From: DASYPQ01 sp036006425
GTDB lineage: Bacteria > Planctomycetota > UBA1135 > GCA-002686595
DNA: 64,000 bases
Assembly: GCA_036006425.1 (NCBI GenBank)
Contig: DASYPQ010000023.1
Coordinates: 192,685-256,684, forward strand
Reading direction: 5' to 3'
Made by a program: the position numbers and the translations under genes. This document shows positions 1 through 8,030 of this stretch, piece by piece; the stretch's first letter is position 1, and every line of letters begins with the position of its first letter. The notes beneath the pieces were generated by a model. It made no database searches. It was not told where the DNA came from and saw only the letters and a program-made list of their open reading frames with translations.

Positions 1-1
1 C

Positions 2-2200
2 GTGCTGCGCTACTTCGAAGGGAAAACGAGCGCGGAGATCGCGCGCGTGCAGCGCGTGCCGGCGGGGACGGTGCGCTGGCGGCTCGCGCGCGGTCTCGCC
101 GAGCTTCGCGCGAAGCTCGACACGCGCTTCGGCTCGCGCGCGAGCTGGGCGCTGCTCTTCGCGCCGTTCGCGCGCCAAGGCCTCGCGCCGGCGAGTTCGA
201 TCGTCCTGACCGGAGTCTTGGCCATGAATGCAGCTCAAGTGGGCTTGGCGGCGGCGATCGTCGTTCTCGGCGGAGTGGCGTGGTGGGGTTTCGCCCGGGG
301 TCCTGCGACACCCGCGACCCGCGTCGCTCCACTCGCCACGGAATCCGTTCCCGCGGATGTTCCGGTGCTCGAGGCGACCGGAGAGGTACCGCGCGTGACC
401 GCCTCGGGAAACCGCGGCGCGCCGGCGGACTCGGCGACGGCGATGGCCCAGCTCGCGCCGGAGTCCACGCCCGTCACGGATCGCGCTGAAGCGAGTGTGG
501 ACGCCCGCTTCGTCGACGAACACGGCGCGCCGTGGGGCGGCGTGCGTTTCGCGGCACACGCGGTGCGGTGGCGGCAGGACTGGAAACCGGGCGAGGCGGC
601 GACCAGTAGCTCCGATGGACGCGCGGAGATGCGGATCGCCATGCCGCTGACGAGGGGCGTTCCGCTCGCCGAATTCGCCCTCGTGTTCGAGGCCTCGCGC
701 GCCGGCTGCGCGACGATCGAGCGTTCGGCCACGCTGCGGCTCGGCACCGCCGTCCACCTCGGCGACGTCGTGCTCGGTCCAGGGATTCGCATCCGCGGCC
801 GCGCCGTCGACGAGCACGGCGACGGAGTGGCACTGGCGTCGATCGGCCTCGTCGCCGGCGAGCTCACCGAGGACGAGGGTCACATGCGTCGTCATGGATC
901 CGACACATTCCGCTCGGCTCCAGGCGCGCAGAGCGCGGCGGACGGATCGTTCGTGCTCGATGGCGTCGCACCGGGCGTGCGCCGCGTCTGGGCGCACGCG
1001 GACGGCAAGCGCTTCGCGTGGAGCCAGCCGATCGAAATCCCCGGCGATCGCGACCTCCTCGGGTTTGAGATCGTGCTGACGCCGCTCCTCCCTAGCGACC
1101 GCATCGAAGGCCGCGTCGTCGCGCCGGACGACCGGCCGATCGCGGACGCCTACCTGTGGTTCAACGAACGATCGGCCGGGAGTTCACTGGGTTCGACTAT
1201 CAACGCCGACGCGGAGGGTCGCTTCGGACTGCTCGTGCAGCGCGACGACTCGGCCTACTCGTTCACGGCGCACGACCGGGAAGATCGATTCGCCGCGACG
1301 ACTGTCGAAGACGTGCACGGGGGCTCGTTGGCGGTCGTGATCCGCATGCACGAGAAGCGCTGGCTTCCGGTCCACGTGCACACCGCCGAAGGAGGCCCGA
1401 TCGCGGACGCCAAGTTCGAGATCACAGCGATGGGAATGGGAGAGAGCGCGCCCGCCACGAGCTCGGCGCCGGGCGCGTACTCGATCGCGGTGCAGGACGG
1501 ACAGTTCCAGCTCGAAGTCTCGGCCCCCGGCTTCCACACGCGTGACCTCGGCGCGCTCGACGCGGCGACGTTGCCCGCGACGCTCGACGTCGTGATGTTG
1601 CACGCGCCGGTCGTCCGGGGTCGCGTGACGGCGAACGGCCTTCCGATCACCGGAGCACGAGTGCAGCTCGTCCCCGACCGTCCGGGTGCGACAGAAACGG
1701 TCGCGGGCTTCCGCTCCCGCTACATCGTGTACCACTCGAGTGCCGGCGCGGTCACGGATGCCGACGGTCGCTTCAGGATGGATTGCGACGAGAACCACGG
1801 ATTCTGGCTGCGCGTGACGGCCGACGGGTGGGCGGTGGGAGAGGTCGGTCCGACCGACGCCGCGGGGCGCGAAGGCGAGATCGAGCTCGACGTGGAGCTG
1901 ACGAAGGGCGGGGCGATCGAGGGCAGGGTGATCCTGCCCGATGGCGCAGACGGCGAGGGCGCGATCGTCGCGCTGAACCACGGCGACGGACATCCGCGAA
2001 CGCTGCGAGCCGGAGCAAAGGGAGTGTTCCGCGTCGATGGCCTCGCCCCTGGACCGTGGCAGGTGCTCGCCGCCCAGAGCGAGATCGATCCGGCGTCCAC
2101 GAGGTATTCGTCGATCTCCGTCGACGCGCCGATCGAATGGAGCTGCTCCGTCAGCGCCGGGAAGACGACGCACTTCGATCTCGATCTGACGCGGCGGTAG
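2..2200 (+). CDS. Sigma-70 region 4 fused to a membrane segment and carboxypeptidase-regulatory-like repeats (5' partial)
   Basis: The open frame enters from the left edge, so region 2 of the presumed ECF sigma factor lies outside the window and the real start is not visible. Residues 1-43 read as the region 4 helix-turn-helix (YFEGKTSAEIA, then VPAGTVRWRLARGL), which recognises -35 elements. A hydrophobic helix follows at about 75-97, then roughly 630 residues rich in beta-strand pattern. At least four carboxypeptidase-regulatory-like units start near residues 264, 371, 538 and 639, each opening with a G-R-V/A core. This suggests a membrane-tethered sigma factor whose exported part senses or binds something. 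That topology is inference; the fused arrangement itself is seen. Planctomycetes are known for ECF sigma factors with long C-terminal extensions. It converges with the next gene, 6 nt apart. Confidence 0.75.
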   Translation: MLRYFEGKTSAEIARVQRVPAGTVRWRLARGLAELRAKLDTRFGSRASWALLFAPFARQGLAPASSIVLTGVLAMNAAQVGLAAAIVVLGGVAWWGFARGPATPATRVAPLATESVPADVPVLEATGEVPRVTASGNRGAPADSATAMAQLAPESTPVTDRAEASVDARFVDEHGAPWGGVRFAAHAVRWRQDWKPGEAATSSSDGRAEMRIAMPLTRGVPLAEFALVFEASRAGCATIERSATLRLGTAVHLGDVVLGPGIRIRGRAVDEHGDGVALASIGLVAGELTEDEGHMRRHGSDTFRSAPGAQSAADGSFVLDGVAPGVRRVWAHADGKRFAWSQPIEIPGDRDLLGFEIVLTPLLPSDRIEGRVVAPDDRPIADAYLWFNERSAGSSLGSTINADAEGRFGLLVQRDDSAYSFTAHDREDRFAATTVEDVHGGSLAVVIRMHEKRWLPVHVHTAEGGPIADAKFEITAMGMGESAPATSSAPGAYSIAVQDGQFQLEVSAPGFHTRDLGALDAATLPATLDVVMLHAPVVRGRVTANGLPITGARVQLVPDRPGATETVAGFRSRYIVYHSSAGAVTDADGRFRMDCDENHGFWLRVTADGWAVGEVGPTDAAGREGEIELDVELTKGGAIEGRVILPDGADGEGAIVALNHGDGHPRTLRAGAKGVFRVDGLAPGPWQVLAAQSEIDPASTRYSSISVDAPIEWSCSVSAGKTTHFDLDLTRR

Positions 2201-2206
2201 GTGCGA

Positions 2207-3778
2207 TCAGAGACCGACGTCGAGTGTCATCGGTTGCTCGCCGAGCGTGAACGGGATCTCGCGCACGATCGACGCTTCCTCGCCGAGCAGCAGCTTGTAG
2301 CTGCCCGGCGCGAGCGTCTGGCGATCGACGCCGCTGTCGCGGAAGGGACGGGTGTACAAGCGGAGGCCGTCTGTGGTGACGATCGTGTAGCGGTGCTGGC
2401 GCACGTCGTCGGTCAGCGGACGCAGGATGAGCTCGACGGCGACGTGCACGGGAACGACGACGTCGTCGATCGCCCCTTCCCTGAGATCGACCAGCATCGG
2501 CCGGCCGCACCATCGGGAGTCACCTCCCGTCACGCGGAGGAGGTACAGGCGGCGTGCGCACTCGGTCGACTCGAATCGGCCGCTCGCGTCGGCCTGGATT
2601 CCGATCGCGGTTCGCGAGAATCCCAAGTTGGATTGTGGCTCATACGGAGTGAGATTCCCTTCCGCCTGAGCCGGGCGACCCTGCGGATCGACGAAACGAC
2701 CGCGCAGCGGGACCGGCGATTCCAGCGGGATCGCTCCGAGGTCGTTCACGCGACCCGGCGCGAGCCGCGCGCGACGGATCTCGTGCGCGTGGCCGGCAGT
2801 CTCGATCGAGATCGTGTAGTCGCCGGGGAGCATCCGCGTGGCCGAGAACGCGCCGGCCCCATTGGTCACGGGAAGCTCTCGGGAAGGACCGTGCAGCATC
2901 ACTGTGGCTCCCGGGACAGCCCCGAGCGTCGTCGCGTCGACGACGGTTCCTTGGACGTCGCAATAGATGGTCTGCAGCCGTTCGAGGTCGATCTCGATCA
3001 CCAGGGTCTCGACCGGCGTCTCGACCAATTTCGTCGCGACGACGACGTCGCTCAGTACGGCGCTGACGTAGGTCGGCGGCTTTCCGCCGACGTCGAGGAT
3101 CCCGACGTTTCCCCGATCGGAGAGTTCGCTCGGAGCCCAGTGCTTTCTCCCGACGACCTCGGCCAATTCCGGCGGAAGGCGCTCTCCCGGAGGCGCTTCC
3201 GTGGCGACGGCCCAGAACTTCGCGCTCATGGGCGGCTCGCGGTCGAGCCTTTCACCGCGGTCCGTGGTCACGAAGCGCACCGCGATCGTCCACACGGGAT
3301 CGAGCGCGAAGTCCTCGCGGCGCTCGGTCTCATGCGCCTCCAGAGTCACCGCGCGCGCGACGCGGCGGAAACCGGACGCCTCGACGCCGATGTCGATCGT
3401 GCCCGGAGCGACACCGTCGACCGAATACGTGTCTCCTTGGATCGGCGCCATCCGGTCGACTCCGCGTGCATCCGTGATGCGCACCTGGCCGCGCAGCGTC
3501 CGGAACTCCTTGCCCGACGCGTTGGTGAGTCTTCCGGTGAGGACGATCGGCGCGCGCGTGCTCGGCGCGGAGCGCTCGGGTGGCGCAATTTCCGGCGGCG
3601 GCGCCATTCGATCGAGCGGGACGGACTCGGGTGCGTCGAGCTGCGGCGGTGCGACCGCTTCGACGCTCTCCCGAGTCTCCACCGGCGCGCTCTCCGTCGC
3701 GGGCGGCGTCGATGTGCGCATCAGGACGTAGCCGACCGCGAGCCCGAGCACCGCGGCGAGCGCGAGGAGGCGCTTCAT
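2207..3778 (-). CDS. Exported carboxypeptidase-regulatory-like repeat protein
   Basis: The product is 523 residues. I start it at the ATG whose protein begins MKRLLALAAVLGLAVGYVL, a signal anchor or signal peptide; upstream in-frame codons give a non-hydrophobic arginine-rich leader. A proline-rich linker covers about 21-75. From about residue 78 the protein is beta-rich with repeated carboxypeptidase-regulatory-like units (TGRLTNASG, later LRGRFVDPQGRPA). Such domains form small Ig-like sandwiches outside the membrane, and no catalytic residues are evident. The start overlaps the upstream zinc-ribbon gene by 4 nt (ATGA), implying translational coupling in a minus-strand operon with the mqnA-like gene. 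It resembles the C-terminal half of the sigma fusion it converges with, and the protein at 54236-55276. Its ligand is unknown. Confidence 0.75.
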   Translation of the reverse strand: MKRLLALAAVLGLAVGYVLMRTSTPPATESAPVETRESVEAVAPPQLDAPESVPLDRMAPPPEIAPPERSAPSTRAPIVLTGRLTNASGKEFRTLRGQVRITDARGVDRMAPIQGDTYSVDGVAPGTIDIGVEASGFRRVARAVTLEAHETERREDFALDPVWTIAVRFVTTDRGERLDREPPMSAKFWAVATEAPPGERLPPELAEVVGRKHWAPSELSDRGNVGILDVGGKPPTYVSAVLSDVVVATKLVETPVETLVIEIDLERLQTIYCDVQGTVVDATTLGAVPGATVMLHGPSRELPVTNGAGAFSATRMLPGDYTISIETAGHAHEIRRARLAPGRVNDLGAIPLESPVPLRGRFVDPQGRPAQAEGNLTPYEPQSNLGFSRTAIGIQADASGRFESTECARRLYLLRVTGGDSRWCGRPMLVDLREGAIDDVVVPVHVAVELILRPLTDDVRQHRYTIVTTDGLRLYTRPFRDSGVDRQTLAPGSYKLLLGEEASIVREIPFTLGEQPMTLDVGL

Positions 3779-3984
3779 CCGCTCTTCGCGCGCAGGACGG
3801 CGCTCCCGATCGCCCACGCGAGCGCCGCGATCAGCAGCACCTTCGGCGCCGTCGTCAGGCATCCGAGCTGCAGAAATCTTTTTTGCAGCGATCCCGCGCA
3901 GCTCGGGCAGACGCGCGGCGTCGGTTGCGGGAGCTGCGCCTTGCAGTGCGGGCACGTCCGCGTGTCGAGGATCCTAGGCGACAT
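3775..3984 (-). CDS. Small zinc-ribbon membrane protein
   Basis: This is a 69-residue protein with two CxxC knuckles, Cys11/Cys14 and Cys26/Cys29, spaced like a zinc ribbon. One hydrophobic segment follows at about 45-63, then a short charged tail. The architecture resembles small zinc-ribbon membrane proteins of unknown role; I do not recognise a named family. It starts inside the 3' end of the mqnA-like gene (11-nt overlap) and its stop overlaps the ATG of the next gene by 4 nt, so the three genes look translationally coupled. The tight coupling and intact cysteines support it as a real gene. Confidence 0.7.
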   Translation of the reverse strand: MSPRILDTRTCPHCKAQLPQPTPRVCPSCAGSLQKRFLQLGCLTTAPKVLLIAALAWAIGSAVLRAKSG

Positions 3985-4783
3985 GCGCGACGGGGAGCGC
4001 GATCGGCTCCGGTGCGAGCGTGCCGTCGCACAGCCCGAGTGCGGCGGCGGCGTCGCGGAACGCGAGCAGCGCCGGGCGCAGCTTCGCGCCGGGTTCGTAC
4101 AGGCATTCCTTCTCGAGGTAGCGGCGGCAGTCGGCGAGCGGGAGGTTCCACGTGCGGCTCGCTTCCTCGGCGAGAGCCTCGATCCGCGATGCGCCGCGCC
4201 GGCGCGCGCGCGCGAACGCGTCGAGCTGTGGGCGCGAGAGAACGACGTCCGGGCGCACGATCCACACCGCGAACGCGAACGGCAGTCCCGTCCGCCGCGA
4301 CCACTCCTTCGACGGGTTGAAGGTCGGCGGTGCGCCGTCGGAGAGCGCGCGCTTCAGCGCCGCGTCGCCGATCTCGAGCCACGCGTCCGCGCGCGCCATC
4401 GAGGGATCGCTTCCGGGCGCGACCTCGACGAACGTCCTGGCGTTCGGTGCGCCGCCGAGCAGGATCCGCGTCAACGTCGCCGCGGCCTGGCTCGCGGGAT
4501 CGAGGGCGACGCTCGCGACTTCCTCGATCGGTTTCCTCAGGAACACCTGCACGCTCGCGACCGTGCCTTCGCCGCTGACCGCGACATGGTCGACGTAGCG
4601 GTAGCCGGCCTCGCGGAAGAGCTCGATCGAGCTCACGAGCGCGACGTCGAGCTCGCCCCTGCGCAATGCGCGCACGAGGTCTGCAGGTACGCGCCGCGAG
4701 ACCTCGAACCCCGGCTCGCGCTCGAGTTCGCAGTCCAGCGGGCGCCCGACGAGGTAGGGGACCGTGCCGACGCGCAACGTCAC
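3974..4783 (-). CDS. mqnA: Chorismate dehydratase, futalosine menaquinone pathway (MqnA family)
   Basis: The product is 269 residues, the usual size of MqnA. The family converts chorismate to 3-enolpyruvoyl-benzoate, the first step of the futalosine route to menaquinone, in the cytoplasm. The N-terminus (LRVGTVPYLVGRPLDCELE) matches the family opening, and the periplasmic-binding-protein-like fold is visible in LVRALRRGELDVALVSS and later GLPFAFAVWIVRP. The start is the GTG directly before TLRVGTVPY; no better start lies upstream. mqnC and mqnE are present about 26 kb away, which supports the assignment. The gene heads a minus-strand operon with a zinc-ribbon protein and a regulatory-repeat protein that have no obvious link to quinones. 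Confidence 0.85.
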   Translation of the reverse strand: MTLRVGTVPYLVGRPLDCELEREPGFEVSRRVPADLVRALRRGELDVALVSSIELFREAGYRYVDHVAVSGEGTVASVQVFLRKPIEEVASVALDPASQAAATLTRILLGGAPNARTFVEVAPGSDPSMARADAWLEIGDAALKRALSDGAPPTFNPSKEWSRRTGLPFAFAVWIVRPDVVLSRPQLDAFARARRRGASRIEALAEEASRTWNLPLADCRRYLEKECLYEPGAKLRPALLAFRDAAAALGLCDGTLAPEPIALPVAHVA

Positions 4784-4858
4784 GCCGCGGATGCTAGCAG
4801 GGCCCCGCCGCCCGCGCCTCGCCCCGGTAGAATCGAGCGGCCGCCCACGGAGACCCCC

Positions 4859-6211
4859 ATGCTCACACGCCGCAACGCCGCGTCGACCCTCGCTCTGCTC
4901 TTCCTCGCCGCGATCGCCCGCGCGCAGAACTGCGCGAACACGTCGACGGGCCTCGTGCCGATCAACGACCTCGGCGCGGGGATGTACCAGGGCGTCCAGG
5001 GCGGCCTGTATCCGGGCGGATCGAACGTCCGTCCTTTCGCGCACACCGTCGGAGGCATGGCGCAGGCCGCGGCGATCGTTCCGCGCGACGCCGCCGGCAA
5101 TCCGAACGCGAACGGCAGGATCGTCTTCCTCTCGATCGGCATGTCGAACTGCACGCAGGAGTTCTCGCGCTTCGTGCAGCTCTCGAACGTCGATTCGCAG
5201 AAGGCGTCGAGTGTCCTCGCGGTCGACGGCGCGCAGGGCGGACAGACCGCGTCGATCATCATGGATCCGAACGCGCCGTTCTGGACGGTCGTGATGCAGC
5301 GGCTCGCGGCGGCGGGAGTCACCGCGGAGCAGGTGCAGGCGATCTGGTTCAAGGAGGCGGACGCGAACCCGACGCTCGGCTGGCCGATGTACGCGGTGAA
5401 TCTCAAGGGCGAGTTCGAGGCGATCCTCCAGGTGATCCACTCGAAGTTCCCGAACTCGCGGCAGTGCTACGTCGCGTCGCGGATCTACGCCGGCTACGCG
5501 ACGAGCATGCTGAATCCGGAGCCGTATGCGTACGAGCAGGGGTTCTCGTGCAAGTGGACGATCGAGGACCAGATGAACGGGGTCTCGTGGCTGAACTACG
5601 ACCCGGCGCACGGACCGGTCGCCGCGCCGTGGGTGGACTGGGGGACGTACAACTGGGCCGACGGGCTCCTGCCGCGATCCGACGGACTGACCTGGGCGTG
5701 CGCGGATTTCCAGCCCGACGGGACGCACCCGTCGGATTCGGGGCGCGAGAAGGTCGCGCAGGCGCTGCTCCAGTTCGTGCGCACGGAGCCGACCGCCGCG
5801 AGCTGGTACGTCGCGCGCCCGGCGCCCGCGCCGTACGGCGTCGGCAAGCTGACGTCGGCGGGGACGTTGCCGACGGTCGGATGGACGGGGACGCCGAGCT
5901 ACGCGATCGACGATTTCGCGTTCACGTACACGGCGGCGATGCCGCAGAAGTCGGGGCTCGCGTTCCTCGGGCCGCTGCCGGCGGACGTGCCCTACCTGGG
6001 CGGGACGGCGACGCGCTGGGTCGCGGGACCGCTGCATCGCCTCCCGGTGCACGTGCTCGACGGATCGGGCGGCTCGAGCTGGGCGATCCCGATCACGCCG
6101 TCGATGATCGGCACGACGCGCTTCTACCAGGGGCTCGCGCGCGATCCGAGCCACCCGGACGGCACGGGGCTCGTCGTGACGAACGGTCTGCGCGTCGTCT
6201 TCTCGGACTGA
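4859..6211 (+). CDS. Secreted SGNH/GDSL-hydrolase-like protein
   Basis: The product is 450 residues. A signal peptide covers residues 1-22 (cleavage near ARA-Q). An SGNH-type arrangement follows: a strand ending in LSIGMSN near 91-97, whose Ser96 could be the nucleophile, and a late DGTHPS motif with Asp287 and His290 placed like the SGNH catalytic Asp-x-x-His. This suggests an esterase or carbohydrate esterase acting outside the cell; the substrate is unknown. The last 110 residues form a beta-rich tail ending with a YQGLARDP motif. That tail resembles the end of the C-terminal module on other secreted proteins here but lacks its cysteines. The frame is open far upstream, but only this ATG gives a signal peptide. 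Confidence 0.65.
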   Translation: MLTRRNAASTLALLFLAAIARAQNCANTSTGLVPINDLGAGMYQGVQGGLYPGGSNVRPFAHTVGGMAQAAAIVPRDAAGNPNANGRIVFLSIGMSNCTQEFSRFVQLSNVDSQKASSVLAVDGAQGGQTASIIMDPNAPFWTVVMQRLAAAGVTAEQVQAIWFKEADANPTLGWPMYAVNLKGEFEAILQVIHSKFPNSRQCYVASRIYAGYATSMLNPEPYAYEQGFSCKWTIEDQMNGVSWLNYDPAHGPVAAPWVDWGTYNWADGLLPRSDGLTWACADFQPDGTHPSDSGREKVAQALLQFVRTEPTAASWYVARPAPAPYGVGKLTSAGTLPTVGWTGTPSYAIDDFAFTYTAAMPQKSGLAFLGPLPADVPYLGGTATRWVAGPLHRLPVHVLDGSGGSSWAIPITPSMIGTTRFYQGLARDPSHPDGTGLVVTNGLRVVFSD

Positions 6212-6265
6212 TCCCTGGTCCAATTGGCCTCGAATGCCGCGCAAGAGGCGGTGTAGGCTGGCGCC

Positions 6266-6940
6266 ATGCTCGGCGACCTCTTCCTCGGCTCGATCATCCG
6301 CGGCGCGCTCCATGCGCGACCGAAGCCCTTCTCCCGCTCGATGAACTACTTCGGCGGCGGGATCCCCGGGATTCCCGGGTTCCACGGCGGCGGCATGAAC
6401 CTCGGAATGCTCCTCGGCGCGGCCGGCCTCGCGTGGGGCGCGTACGAGCACTTCAAGGACCGCGATCCGAGCGTCATGACCACGGTCGAGGGCGGGGGAT
6501 TCGCCTCCTCCGGCGCGCCACCGCCGCTCCCGAGCACGCCGCCGCCGCTGCCGACTGCGACCGCGGCCGCCCCGGGTCCCGACGCGATCCGCCGGCTCGT
6601 CGCGCTGACGATCGCCGCCGCGCGCGCCGACGGCGAGCTCGGCGAGGAGGAGTACGGGAGGATCCTCGCCGCCGCGCGCGAGCACGGAGCGGAGAAGCTC
6701 GTGCAGGCCGAGCTCGCCGAGCGCCGCACCGTCCAGGAGATCGTCGTCGGAGCGAACGATCCGCGCTTCGCCGCGCAACTCTACGCGCTCGGCTACGGGA
6801 TTGTCCGCGCCGACTCCAGCGTCTCGCCGGCCGAACGCAAGTGGCTGCGCGAGCTCGCCGCCGCGCTGAACCTCGACACGGAGAACGCGTCGAGGATCGA
6901 GCAGGAGACCGCGGACCGGATCGACCGCCAACCGAGCTGA
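6266..6940 (+). CDS. DUF533 / TerB-like protein
   Basis: The product is 224 residues. Residues 1-60 carry a glycine-rich hydrophobic stretch (GGGIPGIPGFHGGG, then a GLAWGAYEHF segment near 55-65), typical of the DUF533 (YebE-like) N-terminus. A proline-rich linker covers about 85-105. A C-terminal helical TerB-like domain covers about 112-220 (IRRLVALTIAAARADGELGEEEY), with the acidic residues after the first helix that TerB folds often use for metal or partner binding. No enzymatic role is known for this family. It lies 14 nt upstream of the GYF/AIM24 gene in the same direction, so the two are probably co-transcribed. Confidence 0.75.
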   Translation: MLGDLFLGSIIRGALHARPKPFSRSMNYFGGGIPGIPGFHGGGMNLGMLLGAAGLAWGAYEHFKDRDPSVMTTVEGGGFASSGAPPPLPSTPPPLPTATAAAPGPDAIRRLVALTIAAARADGELGEEEYGRILAAAREHGAEKLVQAELAERRTVQEIVVGANDPRFAAQLYALGYGIVRADSSVSPAERKWLRELAAALNLDTENASRIEQETADRIDRQPS

Positions 6941-6954
6941 ACCGAGGAGAGAAC

Positions 6955-7974
6955 GTGGACAATCAAGCCGTGTGGTACATCGCGATCGACGGTCACCAGG
7001 TCGGGCCGATGTCGCTGGAGGAGCTCGCCGCGAACGTCCGGACCGGGACGGCGCGCAAGGACTCGCTCGTATTCGGACCGGGCATGAAGGAGTGGAAGCG
7101 CGCCGCCGACGTCCCCGAGCTCGCGTCGCTCTTCACCGCCGGCTCGGGCGACGCCCCGCCGATCCCGTCGGTGCCCGGCCGCCGCGCGCACGAGATCGAC
7201 TTCAAGATCGTCGGCAACGAGATGCAGTTCGTCGAGGTCGAGCTCGACCCGGGCGAATGCGCGATCGCCGAAGCCGGCGCGATGATGTACATGACGAACG
7301 GCATCGCCATGGAGGCCGTCTTCGGCGACGGCAGCCAGAAGAAGGGCGGCATCCTCGACGCGCTCATGGGCGCCGGCAAGCGCGTGATCATCGGCGAGAG
7401 CCTGTTCATGACCGCGTTCCAGAACCAGGCGCAGAGCGGGAAGGAACGCGTCGCCTTCGCCGCGCCGTACGCCGGCAAGATCATCCCGGTCGACCTGCGC
7501 GCGATCGGCGGCGAGCTGATCTGCCAGAAGGATTCGTTCCTCTGCGCCGCGCGCGGCGTCTCGGTCGGGATCGCGTTCCAGAAGAAGCTCGGCGCAGGTC
7601 TCTTCGGCGGCGAAGGGTTCATCATGGAGCGTCTCCAGGGCGACGGCCTGTGCTTCGTGCACGCCGGCGGGACGGTCCACCAGATCGAGCTCGCTCCGGG
7701 CGAGAAGCTGCGCGTCGACACGGGCTGCCTCGTCGCGCTCATGCCGAGCGTCGAGTACGACATCGAGTTCGTCGGCAAGATCAAGACGGCGCTGTTCGGC
7801 GGCGAGGGGATCTTCTTCGCGACCCTGCGCGGCCCGGGCAAGGTGTGGCTCCAGTCGCTGCCGTTCTCGCGCCTCGCCGGCCGGATCGTCAGCGCCTCGG
7901 GGGGCTGGCGCAAGGAGGAGGGGTCGGTCCTCGACCGCGCCTTCGGCCTCGGGCGGATGATCGACGGGGACTAG
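6955..7974 (+). CDS. GYF_2 domain plus AIM24-family protein
   Basis: The product is 339 residues, starting at a GTG with a GAGGAGA ribosome-binding site just upstream. Residues 1-60 form a GYF_2 module (WYIAIDGHQVGPMSLEELA), a small protein-interaction domain often fused to membrane or tail proteins in bacteria. Residues 80-325 match the AIM24/TIGR00266 family, with a double-psi-like beta fold, repeated FGGEG turns, and the typical middle MTAFQNQAQSGKERVAFA. AIM24 proteins are widespread; their bacterial role is unclear, and mitochondrial homologues help organise the inner membrane. No signal peptide is present. It follows the DUF533 gene closely, which suggests a shared function. Confidence 0.85.
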   Translation: MDNQAVWYIAIDGHQVGPMSLEELAANVRTGTARKDSLVFGPGMKEWKRAADVPELASLFTAGSGDAPPIPSVPGRRAHEIDFKIVGNEMQFVEVELDPGECAIAEAGAMMYMTNGIAMEAVFGDGSQKKGGILDALMGAGKRVIIGESLFMTAFQNQAQSGKERVAFAAPYAGKIIPVDLRAIGGELICQKDSFLCAARGVSVGIAFQKKLGAGLFGGEGFIMERLQGDGLCFVHAGGTVHQIELAPGEKLRVDTGCLVALMPSVEYDIEFVGKIKTALFGGEGIFFATLRGPGKVWLQSLPFSRLAGRIVSASGGWRKEEGSVLDRAFGLGRMIDGD

Positions 7975-8030
7975 CGGGAATCCTGTCCAGCTGCGGCGGG
8001 GCGGCGCCATGGGCCTGCAGGAGCCTGCCC

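Noticed and set aside
2201..4858. Upstream extension of the frame of the SGNH-like protein
   Set aside because: It lies antisense to two real genes, reads as low-complexity arginine-rich sequence, and would bury the signal peptide that begins at 4859.
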